Source: CAZLBV01 sp964557845
GTDB lineage: Bacteria; Acidobacteriota; Aminicenantia; Aminicenantales; Aminicenantaceae
Assembly (NCBI GenBank): GCA_964557845.1
Contig: CAZLBV010000170.1
Span: 1 to 13,727 of the forward strand
Direction of reading: 5' to 3'
Length of the DNA stretch: 13,727 nt
Shown: positions 7,258-13,727 of the stretch, one piece after another
Layout of the letters: each line of letters opens with the position of its first letter
Position numbering within the stretch: the stretch's first letter is position 1
Position numbers and translations under genes: made by a program
Notes under the pieces: model-generated
Database searches by the model: none
What the model saw: the letters and a program-made list of their open reading frames with translations, nothing else
Told to the model about the DNA's origin: nothing

Positions 7258-7280
7258 TGGGATCATAAGTCCCGATCCCA
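7258..7280 (-). promoter_or_regulatory. Inverted repeat in the leader of the mscS-apt-permease operon
   Basis: TGGGATC (7258-7264) faces GATCCCA (7274-7280), 7 bp with a 9-nt centre, about 30 nt upstream of the mscS start. A perfect TATAAT on the minus strand lies at 7309-7314, so the repeat would be in the 5' leader. It could be an operator or a leader hairpin. No purine riboswitch core was recognised. Confidence 0.35.
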
Positions 7281-7308
7281 GAATAGTTTCAGTTTCATTT
7301 TTTTATAC

Positions 7309-7314
7309 ATTATA
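7309..7314 (-). promoter_or_regulatory. Candidate -10 box for the mscS-apt-permease operon
   Basis: The minus strand reads TATAAT here, about 80 nt from the mscS ATG and in the only gene-free stretch upstream of it. No good -35 hexamer is visible at 16-18 nt spacing, so the call is tentative. Confidence 0.35.
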
Positions 7315-7439
7315 CCTTTCTGAAATGCAATTAAGTTTTGTCTTACCTTCACTCTTTTTTTTAATAGAAAATCCTCAAATTCATTGATATAGTTAAGGAT
7401 GATATCATTAAGGCTCGCTTATATACAAATAGGATAAAA

Positions 7440-7883
7440 GTGAAAAAACATTTCCATTTTGAATCAAAGAAAAAAACATATGCAACATACTCAGAGCAGG
7501 AGACTTTTGAACTCGGCCAATCCCTGGGAGAATATCTCAAAGGAGACGAAGTAATACTTTTGATCGGTGAGTTAGGAGCAGGGAAAACGGTCTTCACCAA
7601 AGGTATCGCTGCTGGTCTTCAGGTTGAAGATGTCAATCAGGTATGCAGCCCCTCATTTACTTTAATAAATATTTATAAGGCCAGAGTTCCCTTGATCCAT
7701 CTTGATCTTTACCGTTTGAACAGCGAGGATGAAATCGTGGATCTTGGTTGGGAAGACTATCTCGGTCAAGCTGTTATCGTGGTCGAGTGGGGCGAAAAAC
7801 TGCATTATGAAGCCAGTTCCATCCAAGTGAATTTTGATGTTCAAGATGACTTCAGCAGAAAAATCACCATTGAAAAAAAATAA
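7440..7883 (+). CDS. tsaE: TsaE, ATPase of tRNA t6A37 threonylcarbamoyladenosine synthesis
   Basis: 147 residues, the normal size. It starts at GTG 7440, with AGGA at 7431-7434 five nt before it. Walker A is GELGAGKT (43-50). The switch-like region CSPSFTL (69-75) and the HLDLYR motif (87-92) follow, with VVEWGEKL near 114-121; all are hallmarks of this family. TsaE binds the TsaB/TsaD complex in the cytoplasm and uses ATP to drive the cycle that adds threonylcarbamoyl to A37 of ANN-decoding tRNAs. It is essential in many bacteria. tsaB, tsaC and tsaD are not in the window. It stands alone, divergent from mscS and about 220 nt before gap. Nothing is missing from the key motifs. Confidence 0.93.
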   Translation: MKKHFHFESKKKTYATYSEQETFELGQSLGEYLKGDEVILLIGELGAGKTVFTKGIAAGLQVEDVNQVCSPSFTLINIYKARVPLIHLDLYRLNSEDEIVDLGWEDYLGQAVIVVEWGEKLHYEASSIQVNFDVQDDFSRKITIEKK

Positions 7884-7986
7884 GTTTTGGGGATATCAAC
7901 CTAGATCATGATCTTTTGCTTGAGTTATTCCTTCAAATATAAAGACAATGTTGATTTAACAAATCCATTATGTTAATAAATATATC

Positions 7987-8016
7987 TGAATAATTAGGGT
8001 GAACTTATACTATAAT
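7987..8016 (+). promoter_or_regulatory. Candidate promoter for the gap-pgk-tpiA-secG operon
   Basis: TATAAT at 8011-8016 is a perfect -10. The best -35 at 18-nt spacing is TGAATA (7987-7992), only 3 of 6. It lies in the 220-nt AT-rich gap between tsaE and gap, where a promoter for the glycolytic operon is expected. The leader would be about 80 nt. An alternative TTGATT (7951) with TTAATA (7973) is weaker. Confidence 0.4.
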
Positions 8017-8103
8017 CATTTTATTTAATGTACCTGAACCATTAATTATTCAAATTCATCTTTCATTCTATAAAGAGACAAACTATTTATTAGGAGGTAT
8101 CAA

Positions 8104-9105
8104 ATGAGTATCAAAGTCGGAATCAATGGTTTCGGCAGGATCGGGAGAAATGTTTTCAGGGCCAGCTATAAAGACCCGGATATAGATATTGTGGCTGTCA
8201 ATGATATCACCGACGCTAAAACACTGGCTCATCTTTTAAAATATGATTCCGTACTCGGAATATTAGACGCTGACATTAAAGCCGGAGACGATTCTATTAC
8301 AGTCAATGGCAAATCTTTCCAGGTGTTTTCCGAAAGAGATCACAGCAATCTGCCCTGGGAAAAACTCGGAGTCACAACTGTGGTCGAATCCACCGGTCTG
8401 TTCACTAAACGGGGAGATGCCATTAAGCATATTGAAAACGGCGGAGCCAAAAAAGTGATCATTTCCGCCCCGGCTACTGATCCGGATTATACTGTTGTTC
8501 TAGGGGTAAATGATGAAGGCCTCGATCCAGAAAACCATAATATAATATCCAATGCCTCCTGCACCACTAACTGTCTGGCTCCGGCAGCCAAGGTCCTTCA
8601 CGATGAATTCGGAATAGAAAAAGCTTTCATGACCACCATTCATTCCTACACCAACGATCAAAAGATCCTAGATCTTCCCCATAAAGACCTGAGGCGTGCC
8701 CGTGCGGCCGCAGTCTCCCAGATCCCAACTACCACCGGCGCGGCCAAAGCTGTAGGTATAGTCATCCCTGAACTGAATGGAAAGATCGACGGCATCGCCA
8801 TCCGTATCCCCACTCCAAATGTTTCTGTAGTGGATCTTGTAGCTTTGCTCAAAAAGAATATCTCTGCGGATGAAGTTAATCAGGCTTTTAAAAAAGCTTC
8901 CGAAGGAAAACTTAAAGGCATTCTTCAGTACTGTGAAGAGCCTCTGGTTTCAGTCGATTTCATGTCCAATCCTCACTCTTCTATCATCGATGCTGGATTC
9001 ACCCGGATCATAGACGATAATCTGGTCAAAGTCTTGGCCTGGTATGATAATGAATGGGGGTACTCCTGCCGCCTCCATGATCTGATCAAAAGAATTTCCA
9101 GTTGA
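8104..9105 (+). CDS. gap: Glyceraldehyde-3-phosphate dehydrogenase, type I, NAD-dependent
   Basis: 333 residues, the usual length. AGGAGG (8092-8097) lies 6 nt before the ATG. The Rossmann motif is GINGFGRIGRNVFR (6-19), and Asp34 in VAVNDITD is the usual marker for NAD over NADP. The active site is SNASCTTNCLAP with Cys153, paired with His180 in TTIHSYTNDQ. Leu191-Pro192 in DLPHKDLRRARAA is again typical of glycolytic NAD enzymes. It oxidises and phosphorylates glyceraldehyde-3-phosphate to 1,3-bisphosphoglycerate in the cytoplasm; the next gene, pgk, uses this product. The gap stop overlaps the candidate pgk start, so the two are translationally linked. Confidence 0.97.
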   Translation: MSIKVGINGFGRIGRNVFRASYKDPDIDIVAVNDITDAKTLAHLLKYDSVLGILDADIKAGDDSITVNGKSFQVFSERDHSNLPWEKLGVTTVVESTGLFTKRGDAIKHIENGGAKKVIISAPATDPDYTVVLGVNDEGLDPENHNIISNASCTTNCLAPAAKVLHDEFGIEKAFMTTIHSYTNDQKILDLPHKDLRRARAAAVSQIPTTTGAAKAVGIVIPELNGKIDGIAIRIPTPNVSVVDLVALLKKNISADEVNQAFKKASEGKLKGILQYCEEPLVSVDFMSNPHSSIIDAGFTRIIDDNLVKVLAWYDNEWGYSCRLHDLIKRISS

Positions 9106-10292
9106 AAAAAATGCTGTCGTTAACAGATCTCGATTTAAAAGAAAAAAAAGTATTTCTCAGGGTTGATTTTAATGTCCCTTTGGATGATAAAGCTAATATC
9201 CGGGACGACACCCGGATCAGGGCTGCTCTTCCCACCCTCAATTATCTTTTGGAGCATAAAGCCACAGTCATTATCGCTTCTCATTTCGGCCGACCTAAAG
9301 GTAAACCCGACCCCAAGTTCAGTTTAAAACCAGTTGCTTCTGCTCTAAGAGAATTCATTTCTCATGAAGTTTTATTAGCACCTGAGGTTATTGGAGAAGC
9401 CGTTGATAAGTTGAAAACAGAACTCCGTACGGACCAGGTTCTTCTGCTGGAAAACCTCAGATTCGATCCCGGGGAAACCGCCAATGATCCGGAATTCGCC
9501 CGGTCTCTGGCTAAGGGAATCGATTATTATGTCAATGACGCTTTCGGCGCCTGCCATAGGAAACATGCATCTGTGGTTGGGATCACTCAATTTATACAGA
9601 AAAAAGCAGCAGGATTTTTGATCAGCAAAGAAATCGAGTATTTGGAAAAGCTCACCAAAAGTCCAGAAAAACCTTATGCGGCTGTCCTCGGGGGCGCCAA
9701 GGTTTCAGATAAGATCCCAGTCATCGAAAACCTGCTCAATAAAGCCGATCATATTTTGATAGGCGGTGCCATGGCCTATACTTTTTTTGCCGCTCAGGGC
9801 AAAGGAGTGGGAAAATCTCTGGTGGAAGAGGAAATGAAAGAAACAGCTCTGGATATTTTGTCTCAAGCCAAGAAAAAAGGACTGGACCTCCATCTGCCTA
9901 CAGATCACATCCTGGCGGAAAAGATCGATCCTGATGTAAGCTCACAAACAAGAGATGAGTTTCCCTTTCCGGATAATATGATGGCTCTGGACATCGGCCC
10001 AGAAACAGCTAAAGAATATTCAGAAACTCTCAGTCAGGCCAAAACAATATTCTGGAATGGCCCTATGGGTGTGTTTGAGATCGATAAATTCGCCCAGGGA
10101 ACACTGAAGATCGCCCAAGCTGTGGCTGATTCTGATGCTATTTCTGTGGTCGGCGGAGGAGACTCGGTCGCTGCCATCGATAAAGCCGGAGTAAGCGATA
10201 AGATCTCTCACATTTCCACGGGAGGGGGCGCATCGCTGGAATTCATAGCCAATGAGACACTGCCCGGAATAGAAGCTTTGGGAGGAAAATAA
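9102..10292 (+). CDS. pgk: Phosphoglycerate kinase
   Basis: 396 residues, a normal bacterial length. The first possible start, TTG 9102, overlaps the gap stop codon by four bases; ATG 9111 (three residues later) is the alternative. Neither has a clear Shine-Dalgarno, which suggests coupling to gap translation. N-domain substrate motifs are RVDFNVPL (20-27), RIRAALPTL, HFGRPKG (61-67), LLENLRF and FGACHRKHAS. The C-domain shows LGGAKVSDKIPV, IGGAMAYTF, WNGPMGVFE and VVGGGDSVAAI with HISTGGGASLEF for nucleotide binding. The enzyme transfers phosphate from 1,3-bisphosphoglycerate to ADP. tpiA starts 1 nt after its stop. The start is uncertain by three codons; the identity is not in doubt. Confidence 0.95.
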   Translation: MKKMLSLTDLDLKEKKVFLRVDFNVPLDDKANIRDDTRIRAALPTLNYLLEHKATVIIASHFGRPKGKPDPKFSLKPVASALREFISHEVLLAPEVIGEAVDKLKTELRTDQVLLLENLRFDPGETANDPEFARSLAKGIDYYVNDAFGACHRKHASVVGITQFIQKKAAGFLISKEIEYLEKLTKSPEKPYAAVLGGAKVSDKIPVIENLLNKADHILIGGAMAYTFFAAQGKGVGKSLVEEEMKETALDILSQAKKKGLDLHLPTDHILAEKIDPDVSSQTRDEFPFPDNMMALDIGPETAKEYSETLSQAKTIFWNGPMGVFEIDKFAQGTLKIAQAVADSDAISVVGGGDSVAAIDKAGVSDKISHISTGGGASLEFIANETLPGIEALGGK

Positions 10293-10293
10293 A

Positions 10294-11094
10294 ATGGCTC
10301 TAAGCAACAACATACCTTTTATTGCCGGCAACTGGAAAATGTTTAAAACCAATCCTGAAGCCGTGGACCTGGTTTCAGACCTGATAAACGGAAGCGAAGG
10401 GCTTTTGGATGGAGCGGAGATGGTGGTCATCCCTCCTTTTACTGCTCTTTACAGCGTGTTTGTATCTATGGAAAAAAGCGGGATAAAGCTGGGAGGCCAG
10501 AATCTTCATTGGGAAGACGAAGGCGCTTTCACCGGCGAGATTTCAGCCCCCCTGCTTAAATCTGTCGGATGTCAATTTGTCGTTATCGGCCATTCGGAAC
10601 GAAGGCAGTACTTTGGAGAAACCAATCAAACAGTGAATAAAAAGATAAAGGCGGCCTTAAAACATGAAATTACTCCAATTGTTTGTATTGGTGAATCAAA
10701 CGAGCAGCGGGAAAAGAACCAAACAAAAGATCATATATTCACTCAGATCGAGGAAGGGCTGGCAGGATTGGAAGAAGAACAGGCTAAAAAGATCATCATT
10801 GCCTATGAACCCATCTGGGCGATCGGAACAGGATTAACAGCCACCCCCGAGCAGGCCGAAGAAGTGCATGCCTTTATCCGGAAGCGGCTGGAAGAAAAAT
10901 ATGGAAAAGACACCGCTTCCTGTGCTATAATTCTTTACGGCGGTTCGGTGAAGCCTGCCAATACCTATTCTTTGCTTAAAGAAAAGGATATAAACGGAGC
11001 CCTTATCGGAGGCGCTTCACTGGAAGCTGAATCTTTTTTGGAGATTACAAAACAAGCTATAGAGGCATATAAAGAAAAATGGGCGCAATACTGA
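10294..11094 (+). CDS. tpiA: Triosephosphate isomerase
   Basis: 266 residues, slightly above the common 250. ATG 10294 has GGAGG about 9 nt upstream, inside the end of pgk. Catalytic residues are all present: Asn13 and Lys15 in GNWKM, His100 in VIGHSERR, and Glu172 in AYEPIWAIGTG, where loop 6 follows. The phosphate-binding ends YGGSVKPAN and GALIGGASLE are normal. It interconverts dihydroxyacetone phosphate and glyceraldehyde-3-phosphate, feeding gap at the head of the operon. secG begins 16 nt before the tpiA stop in another frame. Confidence 0.97.
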   Translation: MALSNNIPFIAGNWKMFKTNPEAVDLVSDLINGSEGLLDGAEMVVIPPFTALYSVFVSMEKSGIKLGGQNLHWEDEGAFTGEISAPLLKSVGCQFVVIGHSERRQYFGETNQTVNKKIKAALKHEITPIVCIGESNEQREKNQTKDHIFTQIEEGLAGLEEEQAKKIIIAYEPIWAIGTGLTATPEQAEEVHAFIRKRLEEKYGKDTASCAIILYGGSVKPANTYSLLKEKDINGALIGGASLEAESFLEITKQAIEAYKEKWAQY

Positions 11095-11531
11095 CAACTT
11101 TTCACATCATTATCTGTTTTATCTTGATAATCGCGGTCCTTCTGCAGTCGGGAAAAGCAGCAGACCTGGCTGGAGCTTTTGGGGGCGCCGGCAGTCAATC
11201 TGTATTTGGTCCCCGGGGAGCAGCAACTATTCTTTCCAAAGTTACTACCATCTGCGCGGTCCTGTTCATGATCACATCGTTCGGATTATGGATGATCTCC
11301 GCACGAGGTGAAAGCTCTGTAGTCAGTGGTGAAGAAGCACCGGTACAAACCCCTGCCGCTGTAACCGATCAACCTACAGATAAACAGGCTCAAGCAGGTC
11401 AAACCGTTACCACAGAAGAGCAGAAGAAAGAAGATGAGAAAACCGCAGCTGCCGAACAAGAAAAGAAAGACCCTGAAAAACCTCCGGCAAAAAAAGAAGA
11501 AATAAAAGATCCAAATCAAGAAATCAGATAG
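11079..11531 (+). CDS. secG: SecG protein-export membrane subunit with long charged tail
   Basis: 150 residues, clearly longer than the usual 70-115. Two hydrophobic helices (about 4-22 and 55-74) are joined by the family loop LLQSGKAADLAGAFGGAGSQ and SVFGPRGAATILSKVT, which are hallmark SecG sequences. Residues about 77-150 form a low-complexity tail rich in Lys, Glu, Gln and Pro with no predicted fold. SecG is a small non-essential partner of SecYE that helps SecA-driven export across the inner membrane. The gene overlaps tpiA by 16 nt; the tpiA-secG-tRNA-Leu order is common in many bacteria. The start has only a weak AAAGAAAA upstream, so it probably relies on coupling. Confidence 0.9.
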   Translation: MGAILTTFHIIICFILIIAVLLQSGKAADLAGAFGGAGSQSVFGPRGAATILSKVTTICAVLFMITSFGLWMISARGESSVVSGEEAPVQTPAAVTDQPTDKQAQAGQTVTTEEQKKEDEKTAAAEQEKKDPEKPPAKKEEIKDPNQEIR

Positions 11532-11567
11532 ATACGGAGTCTTCTGATATATCCTTCCACAAATTAT

Positions 11568-11653
11568 GCCGAAGTGGTGGAATTTGGTAGACACGCATGG
11601 TTGAGGGCCATGTGAGCACTCCGCTCGTGGGGGTTCGAGTCCCCCCTTCGGCA
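11568..11653 (+). tRNA. tRNA-Leu, anticodon GAG
   Basis: 86 nt. The acceptor stem pairs GCCGAAG (11568-11574) with CTTCGGC (11646-11652), and the discriminator is A. The anticodon stem CATGG/CCATG encloses loop TTGAGGG, giving anticodon GAG at 11603-11605 (decodes CUC and CUU). A long class II variable arm, GAGC-actcc-GCTC, and a T-arm GGGGG-TTCGAGT-CCCCC support leucine. CCA is not encoded. It lies 36 nt after secG, so it may be part of the same transcript. Confidence 0.96.
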
Positions 11654-11854
11654 TTAACTTCCTATTAAGTCCCTTTTACTCAAGCAACTTTATCTATCCA
11701 GAAATTAAAAATATCTTAATTTAACGCTTGACATTTAACATGATGCATAATTTTTTTTATGTGATAAGACCTTTTAAATGTAAAGAAAGCGAAAAAATAT
11801 TTTATCGAATCTACACAAAAAAGTTTCCGCTAAATATGTAAAGAGCTGTCCTGC

Positions 11855-13727
11855 CTATTTTTTCATTTTATCGTAGATTATTCTGGGAATATTGTTCTCC
11901 TCTAAAAGCTCTTCAAATGCCTTAATATCTGTTTTGGTCAGCTCATTAAAGGTTTGCAAAGCCGCCTCCAATTGCTCCGACAGCTCACCAAAGCGTTCAT
12001 TTATTGATCGAATGGGTTTGGAATCCTGGGAATGGAGGGTTGAATAGACGTATGCAATCTGATTATCAAGCTTAACCTGATAATTTATAGGATCTTGACT
12101 GCTTTCACTTTTTACCTGGATCAAATCATCTTCTAATTTAGTTAATTTCTTGGTGAGTTCATCAGCCGCAGTTTTAATGGTTTCGGCATATCCCGCTTTG
12201 GATGCCCTGGATGAGATATCTTTAACCTGGTCACGGATCGCCCGGACATTTTTGATCAGGTCATGGCTCTGGGTAAATTTCTTGCCGACTTCAACCTGGA
12301 GATCGAATTGTTCCTTGAGATCATCCACCGTTATATCTGTCCAGCGGGGATCTTTCAAAATTTCAAAGGATTGCGCCATTGATTCTTCACCAGCCGTCAG
12401 CCTCACCTTGTACGTTCCCGGTACAGCTTTTGGCCCTCTGGTGCTGCTCAAGGAGATTATCGAATTTTCGATCTTTTCAGGGGCTTCATGAGCAAGATCC
12501 CATGAAAAAACATTCAGTCCTTTATCTGCCTTGAGTTCTTTATAGGTCCGGATGACTTCATCTTCAGCATTCAGGATCTCCATTTTTATCTTTTCCGGTT
12601 TCTCCTGAAAGAAAACATATACTGACAGCTGGCCGAGAGGACCTCTTACTTGAGTTCTATAGCGGTCTTCCGGTTGATAAAGCGTGAACTTATTTTCTAT
12701 CTGATCTTGTTTTACCTGTCTTATAAAACCCAGATCATCCAGGATCCAGAAAGCCCGGCCCTGGGTGGCGATAAGCAGATCCCCCTGGTAGATCATCATA
12801 TCCGTAATCGGAGTTATAGGCAGGTTCAACTGAAATTCCTGCCAGTGTTTTCCCTCATCAAAAGAAACATACATCCCAAATTCAGTCCCGGCAAAAAGCA
12901 TTCCTTTTCTTTCCGGATCTTCACGCACCGACCTTACAAAATAGTCCGCAGGAATACCGTTCTTACCATCTGTAAGCAGGCTCCAGGTTTCACCATAATC
13001 AGTGGTCATAAAGATATAAGGTTTAAAATCATTATCCCGGTATTTATAAACCGCCATAAAAACACGCCCCGCCTCCCGCGGAGAAATATCGAACATATTT
13101 ACTGTTCCTTCCTCAGGCATGTTTTTGGGTGTGACATTTGTCCAATTTTGACCGTTATCTCGTGAGACATGAACCAGTCCATCGTCCGAGCCGGCCCATA
13201 AAACTCCTTTTTCCAGAGGCGATTCCTCAAAAGCGAATATGGTACAGTAGGTTTCAACTCCAGTAACATCATGCTGGATCGGACCACCGGGACGGTCAAG
13301 ATACTTATCGATATTCTGGGTAAGATCCGGGCTTATTACCTCCCAAGACTGCCCTTCATCCAGAGAACGGTGGACAAAATTCGATGTGATATACAAGATG
13401 GCAGGATCATGAGGAGATATCCGGATAGGGAAATTCCACTGGAACCGGTATTTTAAATCACGGGGAGCAATACCGTCATCCAGTTCCGGATAGGCGTCGA
13501 TCCTTTTCATATGGCCCATTTTGCGGTCATAACGCGTGATCATGCCGATATAGTTTCCTGCATATATGATGTCGGGATTCCGGGGATCCACAGCAATATG
13601 ACCGCTTTCCCCGCCCCCTACTGAATAAAATTCCTGATCAGGACGGCCCTGACTTAAGATGGAAATTGTGGAATTATCCTGCTGGTCGCCGTAGAGACGA
13701 TACGGAAACTGATTATCCACTGCAACC
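11855..13727 (-). CDS. Asp-box (BNR / sortilin-VPS10-like) beta-propeller protein, N-terminus outside window
   Basis: At least 623 residues; the frame runs through the right edge (GTT GCA GTG GAT...), so the real start is not in the window. Four Asp-box motifs of the form S/T-x-D-x-G-x-x-W are visible: SLDEGQSW, SRDNGQNW, TTDYGETW and SFDEGKHW (spread over about 175 residues). They mark blades of a beta-propeller of the sialidase/sortilin type. The segment DNQFPYRLYGDQQDNSTIS is typical of large secreted proteins often labelled glycosyl hydrolase. The C-terminal third has a beta-sandwich-like stretch and then a charged helical region (about 455-621). The catalytic residues of a true sialidase were not recognised, so an enzyme role is not supported. 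Full homologues usually exceed 900 residues and carry a signal peptide. The stop TAG is at 11855-11857, convergent with secG/tRNA. Confidence 0.8.
   Translation of the reverse strand, partial: VAVDNQFPYRLYGDQQDNSTISILSQGRPDQEFYSVGGGESGHIAVDPRNPDIIYAGNYIGMITRYDRKMGHMKRIDAYPELDDGIAPRDLKYRFQWNFPIRISPHDPAILYITSNFVHRSLDEGQSWEVISPDLTQNIDKYLDRPGGPIQHDVTGVETYCTIFAFEESPLEKGVLWAGSDDGLVHVSRDNGQNWTNVTPKNMPEEGTVNMFDISPREAGRVFMAVYKYRDNDFKPYIFMTTDYGETWSLLTDGKNGIPADYFVRSVREDPERKGMLFAGTEFGMYVSFDEGKHWQEFQLNLPITPITDMMIYQGDLLIATQGRAFWILDDLGFIRQVKQDQIENKFTLYQPEDRYRTQVRGPLGQLSVYVFFQEKPEKIKMEILNAEDEVIRTYKELKADKGLNVFSWDLAHEAPEKIENSIISLSSTRGPKAVPGTYKVRLTAGEESMAQSFEILKDPRWTDITVDDLKEQFDLQVEVGKKFTQSHDLIKNVRAIRDQVKDISSRASKAGYAETIKTAADELTKKLTKLEDDLIQVKSESSQDPINYQVKLDNQIAYVYSTLHSQDSKPIRSINERFGELSEQLEAALQTFNELTKTDIKAFEELLEENNIPRIIYDKMKK

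Noticed and set aside
11728..11750. TTGACA with CATAAT resembling a plus-strand promoter
   Set aside because: The spacer is only 11 nt and no plus-strand gene follows before the convergent gene end at 11855.
11654..11854. Possible terminator or small RNA between tRNA-Leu and the convergent gene
   Set aside because: The 200 nt are AT-rich with several A and T runs but no stem with a following U-tract was found on either strand.

Overview
The window reads as a bacterial chromosome segment of moderate, slightly AT-rich composition. It holds ordinary housekeeping genes plus one unusual intergenic block. The gap-pgk-tpiA-secG-tRNA-Leu order, a large Asp-box (BNR/sortilin-type) secreted protein, a TonB-type C-terminus and a NagZ-like GH3 lipoprotein suggest a diderm from the Acidobacteriota / Candidatus Aminicenantes area. 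That placement is inferred from gene content only; no rRNA or other taxonomic marker is present.

Layout. 1-125 (+) is the 3' end of a TonB-family gene, followed by a strong two-tier terminator hairpin. 249-433 (+) is a 4-oxalocrotonate tautomerase homologue of 61 residues whose frame is broken by one missing base in an A8 run. 434-1003 has no gene. It carries three diverged palindromic units (about 504-611, 628-725 and 746-853) that all fold the same way although their stem sequences differ, then a 15-bp inverted repeat (866-880/965-979) around an AT-rich core.

1004-7228 is all minus strand. Read 5' to 3' it is mscS, apt, an AzgA-type purine permease, a GH3 lipoprotein and an HlyD/RND periplasmic adaptor. 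mscS-apt-permease looks like one operon. The apt stop codon lies inside the Shine-Dalgarno sequence of the permease, so purine uptake and phosphoribosylation are probably translated together.

7440-11653 is plus strand: tsaE (tRNA t6A synthesis), then gap, pgk and tpiA (the triose section of glycolysis), secG overlapping tpiA, and a tRNA-Leu(GAG). The glycolytic genes are close-packed or overlapping and look like one transcript started upstream of gap. 11855-13727 (-) is the 3' part of a large Asp-box beta-propeller protein that runs off the right edge, convergent with the secG/tRNA unit.

Most of the window is ordinary. The parts most worth a second look are the palindromic units at 504-853 with compensatory stem changes, and the A8 frameshift in the otherwise well-conserved tautomerase.
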